Positions 7,196-11,600 of a stretch of 11,600 bases of DNA are shown here, piece after piece (positions within the stretch are counted from its first letter, which is position 1; the number at the start of each line of letters is the position of its first letter). The notes under the pieces are model-generated. The model worked only from the letters and a program-made list of their open reading frames with translations, had not been told where the DNA came from and did not search any database. Both the position numbers and the translations under genes were made by a program. The DNA comes from an uncultured Flammeovirgaceae bacterium (lineage in GTDB: Bacteria > Bacteroidota > Bacteroidia > Cytophagales > Cyclobacteriaceae), in the NCBI GenBank assembly GCA_937138955.1, contig CAKZPJ010000141.1, forward strand, positions 1 to 11,600, read 5' to 3'.

Positions 7196-8317
7196 ATGCG
7201 AACTATCCACTTTCAATCCAGATCAGTCGCTGTGCTGGCTTTTCTAATGATCCTCATGGTGATCAATCCGTGGGAAAGTAACGCGCAAAATCGCCGAAAA
7301 AAACGACTTTACCGCAATCAAAGTAGCCGGGTAGCCCAGTTCTCGGGAAAAAGATTGGCTTTTGCTAATGCCAAGCAATACATTACGCTGGAAATTTCTG
7401 CTAATGCCCTGAACTATTTTGGAGATATTGCCCCTCAATCAAGTTTTGCCAGCACTGATATTTCGTTTACGCGCCCTGGCATAGGAATTTCTTCTAGCGT
7501 TCGGCTAGGTCAATCGCTATCTACTCGCCTAGGATTTATGTGGGGACTACTCAGTAGTAACGATTATGAGGTAGCCGACCCTAATAATCGAAGTGATATT
7601 TACCGCTACGCCCGGAATTTACAGTTCCGAAATAATATTAAAGATTTGTCTCTCGTACTTGTGTACGATATTTTTCCCAACCCTTACACAGTATCTTTAC
7701 GCCAATCTTTTACCCCTTACATTTTCGGAGGAGTTTCGGTATTTCATCATAGTCCGCAGGGACTGGTACCATCAGAGGCAGTACTTTATCCTGACAACAC
7801 TCTCTCGGCTGAGCAGATACCTGAGTCAGGAGAATGGGTAGCATTAAAGCCCCTTCAAACGGAAGGAAAAAATTATTCTAACTTTTCTTTTAGCATACCA
7901 GTTGGAGCCGGAGTGCGGTTTCGCCTTAGTCAGCTAATGGATCTTGAAGCTGAAGTAAGTTATCGTTTCTCTTTTACCGACTATTTGGATGATGTGAGTA
8001 CCGAATACGTAGATAAGGGGACATTAGGAAGCGATTTAGCTAAGATCATGTCAGATCGCTCTCTAGAACCCATCGATGTGGTTTCAGGCGATTCTCGGCA
8101 GGCTCTGTTTACAGATGCTAATAACGGGCTAAATAAGAATTTAGCTACTTATACCGGAGTAGATGGCGTGGAGTATCTTCATTTACCGGGCTACGGTCAG
8201 CCAGGTGCTCAACGAGGTAGCTCCGATGATAACGATGTTTTTCTAACAACTACGGTTCGGCTCGTGATTATGCTTGGCCGTAGTCCTCTTGTTAATTCCG
8301 GATTCCGGCCTCGGTAG
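7196..8317 (+). CDS. PorG/DUF6089-like outer-membrane beta-barrel, long form
   Basis: A 373-residue exported protein. An N-terminal signal peptide (about 1-31: basic start, hydrophobic 11-23, NAQ before the likely cut) is followed by a short very basic stretch (RRKKRLYR, 33-40). The rest has the alternating pattern of an outer-membrane barrel, with NYFGDIAP (73-80), FTPYIFGGVSVFHHSP (172-187), FSIPVGAGVRFRLS (232-245), SYRFSFTDYLDDVSTEYVD (255-273) and a terminal strand TTTVRLVIML (351-360). These segments resemble DUF6089 proteins, the family that includes PorG of the type IX secretion system. It is longer than the usual 230-300 residues because of polar loops at about 188-228 and 274-345. 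It follows nadK, a common order in the phylum. PorG function for this copy is inference; it could be an unrelated barrel of the same fold. Confidence 0.75.
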   Translation: MRTIHFQSRSVAVLAFLMILMVINPWESNAQNRRKKRLYRNQSSRVAQFSGKRLAFANAKQYITLEISANALNYFGDIAPQSSFASTDISFTRPGIGISSSVRLGQSLSTRLGFMWGLLSSNDYEVADPNNRSDIYRYARNLQFRNNIKDLSLVLVYDIFPNPYTVSLRQSFTPYIFGGVSVFHHSPQGLVPSEAVLYPDNTLSAEQIPESGEWVALKPLQTEGKNYSNFSFSIPVGAGVRFRLSQLMDLEAEVSYRFSFTDYLDDVSTEYVDKGTLGSDLAKIMSDRSLEPIDVVSGDSRQALFTDANNGLNKNLATYTGVDGVEYLHLPGYGQPGAQRGSSDDNDVFLTTTVRLVIMLGRSPLVNSGFRPR

Positions 8318-8376
8318 TCATCATTTATTAAATTATTCTTCCGGGATTTCTTTCGATCCGCGATACCAAAATGCGC

Positions 8377-8400
8377 GTATTGCAGTTATATTTGCAATGC
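8377..8400 (+). promoter_or_regulatory. Hairpin covering the start codon of the second barrel gene
   Basis: GTATTGCA (8377-8384) can pair with TGCAATGC (8393-8400) around an eight-base loop: seven Watson-Crick pairs and one G-U. The ATG (8397-8399) lies wholly within the 3' arm, so the folded mRNA would hide the start codon. Regulation by this structure is inference. Confidence 0.4.
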
Positions 8401-9116
8401 AAAAGATTTTTTTACCCTCTTTATCCGTGAAATATTTAAGTGTAATACCGTCGGTTCTATTGCTACTTTGTTTATTAGAGAATAAAGCAGTCGCTCAAAG
8501 TAATGAGGTAGGTATTGGTATTGGGGGGACTAATTATACTGGCGATGTAGTACAGTCTTTTGGAATGAGACATACCCGCCCCGGTGGTTTCCTACTATAT
8601 CGCAGGAATTTTACTGATTATTTAAGCGTCCGAGGTAACTTCATGTTCGGAGGCTTGGCAGGTTCAGACAACCCTCCGTTTGATGCCTTAGCGCAACAAC
8701 GTGATACCGCTTTCAGCACTACGGTGGCCGAGTTGACGGCTATTGTAGAATACCACTTTCTTGATTATAAGAAGAACGTTAATCTACTCCGCTGGTCACC
8801 TTATTTCTTTATTGGAGCTGGAGTTTCTTATTTCGGGGCACCTGCTCCAGAAACACCATCGCATAGCCGCATTCAACCAGTGGTGCCAGTTGGTATCGGA
8901 TTTAAGTACATTCTCTCCCCTGAGTTCTCCCTATCAGCCGAAGCGGGTATTCGCAAAACTTTCTTTGATTATATTGATAATGTGTCGGATAGCGATTCTG
9001 TACTGAAGAACTATGAATACGGCAATCGATATAATAACGACTGGTACTACTTTATCGGAGTATCAATAAGTTATACCTTCTGGACAATCCCTTGCCCCTA
9101 TCTATTCAGTAGTTAA
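8397..9116 (+). CDS. PorG/DUF6089-like outer-membrane beta-barrel, short form
   Basis: A 239-residue exported protein. The signal peptide is clear (hydrophobic 14-27, AVAQ at 31-34 before the likely cut). The mature part has NYTGDVV (46-52), WSPYFFIGAGVSYFGAP (133-149), VVPVGIGFKYILSPEFSLSA (162-181), FFDYIDNVSD (189-198) and a final strand GVSISYTF followed by a late cysteine (C233). Length and the ending fit the DUF6089 family, whose characterised member PorG is an outer-membrane protein needed for type IX secretion in Porphyromonas gingivalis. Several segments line up with the preceding gene, so the two are tandem paralogues. The ATG at 8397 is preferred because it starts the signal peptide; the upstream TTG at 8274 would add 41 residues overlapping the previous gene. 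In related genomes uppS and bamA would come next, but they are absent here. Confidence 0.8.
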   Translation: MQKIFLPSLSVKYLSVIPSVLLLLCLLENKAVAQSNEVGIGIGGTNYTGDVVQSFGMRHTRPGGFLLYRRNFTDYLSVRGNFMFGGLAGSDNPPFDALAQQRDTAFSTTVAELTAIVEYHFLDYKKNVNLLRWSPYFFIGAGVSYFGAPAPETPSHSRIQPVVPVGIGFKYILSPEFSLSAEAGIRKTFFDYIDNVSDSDSVLKNYEYGNRYNNDWYYFIGVSISYTFWTIPCPYLFSS

Positions 9117-9164
9117 TTTTTGTTCGTTCGTAGCCCCTTTTCCCTTTTAGAAACCTTCTCGAGT

Positions 9165-9196
9165 AAAAAAGCCAATACTGCTTCCAGTATTGGCTT
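9165..9196 (-). terminator. Strong rho-independent terminator
   Basis: GCCAATACTG (9171-9180), the loop CTTC and CAGTATTGGC (9185-9194) form a perfect 10-pair stem, extendable by two A-T pairs. On the minus strand it runs into six Ts (complement of 9165-9170), so it ends the GlsB-type transcript. It lies 48 bases after the second barrel gene and may also stop plus-strand transcripts, though no T run follows on that side. Confidence 0.85.
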
Positions 9197-9218
9197 CGGT
9201 TATGCTATAATCGTAATG

Positions 9219-9467
9219 TTATCGCTTAACTAGCCGATAGATGAATAGTAGAAGTACTGCTCCGCCAGTGGCTACTAATAATGTGGTAATATTGAATCCT
9301 CCCGAAGCAATTCCTAGTAGCTCCTGAGCCAAGAAACCTCCTACTAAAGCTCCTACGATACCAATAATAATAGTTACGATAAACCCTCCTGGATCTGCTC
9401 CAGGCATAATAAATTTGGCTAAAGCGCCGGCTACAAGACCGACGACGATCCATGCAAGAATACTCAT
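9219..9467 (-). CDS. GlsB/YeaQ/YmgE-family small membrane protein
   Basis: An 82-residue, glycine-rich, very hydrophobic protein of the transglycosylase-associated family (PF04226). Three membrane segments are visible at about 3-20, 28-48 and 60-78, with the family pattern LAWIVVGLVAGALAKFI-MPG-DPGG, IIIGIVGALVGGFLAQ and a basic end (YRLVKR). Members are stress-induced envelope proteins; the name transglycosylase-associated is historical and no enzyme activity is shown. It has a strong terminator 23 bases after its stop. No convincing promoter is seen just upstream; the same-strand oxidoreductase ends 126 bases before its start, so read-through is possible. Confidence 0.9.
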   Translation of the reverse strand: MSILAWIVVGLVAGALAKFIMPGADPGGFIVTIIIGIVGALVGGFLAQELLGIASGGFNITTLLVATGGAVLLLFIYRLVKR

Positions 9468-9521
9468 AATTGTGTAATTAGGTTTGGTTAAAAAATATAT
9501 TAAAAAATAGTTATATAGTTA

Positions 9522-9551
9522 GTTATGCTAAAAATCTAAGTTGGGCATAAC
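9522..9551. repeat. Short inverted repeat upstream of the GlsB-type gene
   Basis: GTTATGC (9522-9528) and GCATAAC (9545-9551) are perfect seven-base arms 16 bases apart, in the gap between the oxidoreductase stop and the GlsB-type start. It could be a regulator site or a weak mRNA hairpin; no T tract follows, so it is not a terminator. Confidence 0.3.
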
Positions 9552-9593
9552 AGCAAAACCATTCTCTCTTCTAATTGTTAGATATAATAATTT

Positions 9594-11600
9594 TTAATTC
9601 ATACTGATAGCCGATCCATCTTTCTTCAGAGTGATTAAATACTCTACTAGTGATACTAAATCTTCTTGGCTCATACTACGTTCAAGGTTATCAAACATCA
9701 ACGATTGATCCATTTCTTCCATAGAAGCAATCTGATCGCGAGCGTAAGTTTCAGTACGTCCTCCGTACATACGAAGTTTCACTTCATCTTCTGTTTTACT
9801 CAGCACGTAGCCAGTTACTTGGCTTCCATCGTTAAGCTTTAAGTTATAACCTTCATAACCAAAACTGATTCCTTTGCTCGGCTCTAGAATAGCAATGTAC
9901 ATACCATCTTTCCCCAGCTTATCTCCTATTTCGGATAGCCCAGGACCATAATCAACTCCTTGCCCTCCTACTACGTGACAATTCTGGCAATACTGAGAGA
10001 ATACTGATTGGCCATGCGCTATATCTCCCTGCATGGCTACTAATTCTTTGATCGATGGTAAATCAGAAGCTTCCTGATCAACCCCTAATAGCAAAGCTCC
10101 CTCTTCGTAGATGGAGTTTCGCATAGCCATAGAAAATACTTTGGCTGCGGTTGAATCCAGATCGGTATGTAAATCTCCGCTACGCACCATATCTAATAAG
10201 CGATTCTCCCCGCCCCAACTACCCGCAAAAGCCATTACCGCTTCGCGACGAAGACTGATTGGCCGTTGTTGGTCATTAATCACATTCTGCAATACATCGA
10301 TTGATTTTCCGCTATTTACTCGCTTGAGAGCCTGGATTAAGTCCATTTGCTCTTCAGTGCTACCATCCTTTAGCATATTCATTATTAATGATTCACCCTC
10401 AAAGTCAAGTAATAATTTAGCAGCTTCAACCCCTACCGCTTCTTCGGGCTTTTCCAAAGCAAGTGCTAGTAGGGCCGGTTGATATTCTTTTAATTCGTAG
10501 CGTTTTACTAGCTCCACGTAGGTGTCACTACCTTTTACCTTATCTAAGGAAGTTTGCAGCGCAGCTTTTAGTTGAGGCGAACGCTTCACCCGGTCGGTAT
10601 CGAGATGGTTTAACGCTAAGATGGTAATATCTTCCTGGTTGGGGTGCTGTTGTACCGCAAGGTTTGCCAGAACTTCCTGCTTGGATTCATCTTGATGAAA
10701 GTCAAATGCTCGGAAATAGCGAAGACGATCGGGATACGTATTTGCTTCCGACTCCTGAATGAGCTCGGCGAGTAGTGGAATTGTTTCTTTACTCCGCATC
10801 CGCCAGATAATATCGCGCCCTACGGTTGTATCCCAGTCTTCACCAACTTCGTCCATCCAAGCTTTAAAGCGAGATTCAGCGTGTAAATCAGCACCTATAC
10901 CCAAAGCTTCCAGATACCAACGATCTTTACTGTCGTGCTGAGTAGCCAAAGTTGCCCATAGTTTATTCGCCTCAGGAGAATCAAGATAGCGCAGTGCCAG
11001 AGCAACCTCCCGACGCACTTGCGGCGACTCATCTTTCACCATTTTTTGTAAAACCGGTACTATGTCACGGTCTTGCTGCCGAGCCATGCGGATTCCGGCG
11101 ATTCGCAGATTAGCGTTTTCGCTTTGAAGAGCTTGTTCAACGTATTGTTCACCCTTGCCTTCAAGTTTAGATAGCAGCCATAAGGCCCGAGCCTGGTTGC
11201 GAGGGTTCTCTGAATCTGCTAAGGCAGTTAATTTAGCCTCCGCTTCGCTTCCCATTTCGTAGAGCGTTTTCCAGGCTAAGTAGCGAACCGATAAATTAGG
11301 GTTTTGTAAGCCTTCAATAGCTCCTTCCACTGAGGACAAGTTGATTTTAGGTGACTCGTATTTCTGTTCGGAAGAAGAGAATAATGATTTTTCGAGCTTG
11401 GGAGCTACCCGATAGATACGTCCCTGTTGAAGGTCGCCCACCTGATGTCCACCTACACCCGGATCATACCAGTCGGCAATGAATAGCGAGCCATCGGGAG
11501 CCACAGTAACATCAGAGGGGCGGAACCATTGATCCTTTCCAGTGACAATGCTATCCATTTTAGCTGCGTAACCAGCCCCGCTATTTTCTACTGGGTACGC
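9594..11600 (-). CDS. HEAT-repeat, c-type cytochrome oxidoreductase (5' end missing)
   Basis: The reading frame is open to the right edge, so 668 C-terminal residues are visible and the start lies outside. Residues 1-66 are the end of a soluble-dehydrogenase beta-propeller (WFRPSDVTVAPDGSLFIADWYDP, then GRIYRVAP). Residues of about 90-495 are helical HEAT-like repeats (for example NPNLSVRYLAWKTLYEMG and DESPQVRREVALALRYL). A cytochrome c domain follows, with the haem motif CQNCH at 538-542 (9975-9989) and GPGLSEIGDKLG after it. This matches the PVC-type haem-binding proteins (TIGR02603/TIGR02604), predicted periplasmic enzymes whose substrates are mostly unknown, probably sugars or alcohols. 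The distal methionine ligand is probably M635 in a SLMF motif where SLMP is usual. The internal ATG at 11556-11558 is not the start. Confidence 0.88.
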   Translation of the reverse strand, partial: AYPVENSGAGYAAKMDSIVTGKDQWFRPSDVTVAPDGSLFIADWYDPGVGGHQVGDLQQGRIYRVAPKLEKSLFSSSEQKYESPKINLSSVEGAIEGLQNPNLSVRYLAWKTLYEMGSEAEAKLTALADSENPRNQARALWLLSKLEGKGEQYVEQALQSENANLRIAGIRMARQQDRDIVPVLQKMVKDESPQVRREVALALRYLDSPEANKLWATLATQHDSKDRWYLEALGIGADLHAESRFKAWMDEVGEDWDTTVGRDIIWRMRSKETIPLLAELIQESEANTYPDRLRYFRAFDFHQDESKQEVLANLAVQQHPNQEDITILALNHLDTDRVKRSPQLKAALQTSLDKVKGSDTYVELVKRYELKEYQPALLALALEKPEEAVGVEAAKLLLDFEGESLIMNMLKDGSTEEQMDLIQALKRVNSGKSIDVLQNVINDQQRPISLRREAVMAFAGSWGGENRLLDMVRSGDLHTDLDSTAAKVFSMAMRNSIYEEGALLLGVDQEASDLPSIKELVAMQGDIAHGQSVFSQYCQNCHVVGGQGVDYGPGLSEIGDKLGKDGMYIAILEPSKGISFGYEGYNLKLNDGSQVTGYVLSKTEDEVKLRMYGGRTETYARDQIASMEEMDQSLMFDNLERSMSQEDLVSLVEYLITLKKDGSAISMN

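Noticed and set aside
7593..7841. Plus-strand frame of 82 codons inside the first barrel gene
   Set aside because: Lies fully within a well-supported CDS in another frame and resembles no protein family.
8387..8394. TATATTTG as a -7 promoter box for the second barrel gene
   Set aside because: It ends two bases before the ATG and has no TTG 19-21 bases upstream; it would place the transcript start inside the gene.
9226..9453. Second minus-strand frame over the GlsB-type gene (75 codons)
   Set aside because: Rich in Arg, Ser and Tyr, as expected from an out-of-frame reading of a glycine-rich membrane protein.
9531..9556. TTG/TAGATTTT pair on the minus strand as promoter of the GlsB-type gene
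   Set aside because: The spacing is only 15 bases and the octamer lacks the final G.
9570..9582. TCTAA-TTG-TTAGA stem as terminator of the oxidoreductase gene
   Set aside because: Only five mostly A-T pairs and no T tract after it on the minus strand.
10111..10482. Plus-strand frame of 123 codons opposite the oxidoreductase
   Set aside because: Antisense shadow of the HEAT-repeat region; no recognisable domain.
1..11600. Mobile elements, CRISPR repeats, tRNA or rRNA genes
   Set aside because: No transposase or integrase, no regularly spaced direct repeats, and no cloverleaf or rRNA-like stretch was found while reading both strands.

Overview
This window looks like a chromosomal stretch from a Bacteroidota bacterium, most likely of the Cytophagales or a related marine lineage; the genus cannot be told from the sequence. 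The clues are promoters of the TTG-N19-21-TAnnTTTG type in front of rpsU and ugd, no clear Shine-Dalgarno sequence ahead of any gene, a Bacteroidota-type PdxJ (it begins with [14 protein letters not shown]), PorG-like outer-membrane barrels next to NAD kinase, and a HEAT-repeat plus cytochrome c oxidoreductase of the kind common in Planctomycetes, Verrucomicrobia and marine Bacteroidota.

Layout. 1-38: possibly the last codons of a plus-strand gene. 97-416: rpsU (ribosomal protein bS21, minus strand) as a complete unit with promoter and terminator. 554-2853: a two-gene plus-strand operon, ugd then uxs, that makes UDP-glucuronate and then UDP-xylose. 2873-3586: pdxJ (vitamin B6 synthesis, minus strand), convergent with uxs and divergent from the next genes. 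3742-9116: seven plus-strand genes: yqeY, a CvpA-family membrane protein, an alpha/beta hydrolase, a CBS-CBS-ACT-like protein, nadK and two PorG/DUF6089-like outer-membrane barrels. 9165-9467: a small GlsB/YeaQ-type membrane protein (minus) with a strong terminator. 9594-11600: the 3' part of a large minus-strand secreted oxidoreductase cut by the window edge.

How the genes work together. The ugd-uxs pair is a coherent nucleotide-sugar pathway that would feed polysaccharide or glycan synthesis elsewhere in the genome. Hydrolase, CBS protein and nadK are packed tightly (4-bp overlap, then a 10-bp gap) and are probably co-translated. The order nadK then PorG-like is familiar in this phylum, but the usual next genes (uppS, bamA) are absent and a second PorG-like gene stands there instead. 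The rest is independent housekeeping.

I see no mobile element, CRISPR array, tRNA or rRNA, and no convincing undescribed multi-gene system. The points most worth a second look are the duplicated PorG-like barrels, the CBS-ACT protein coupled to nadK, a palindrome over the ugd promoter, and a hairpin that covers the start codon of the second barrel gene. No gene-free stretch exceeds 300 bases; the longest (347-608) holds the two divergent promoters of rpsU and ugd.
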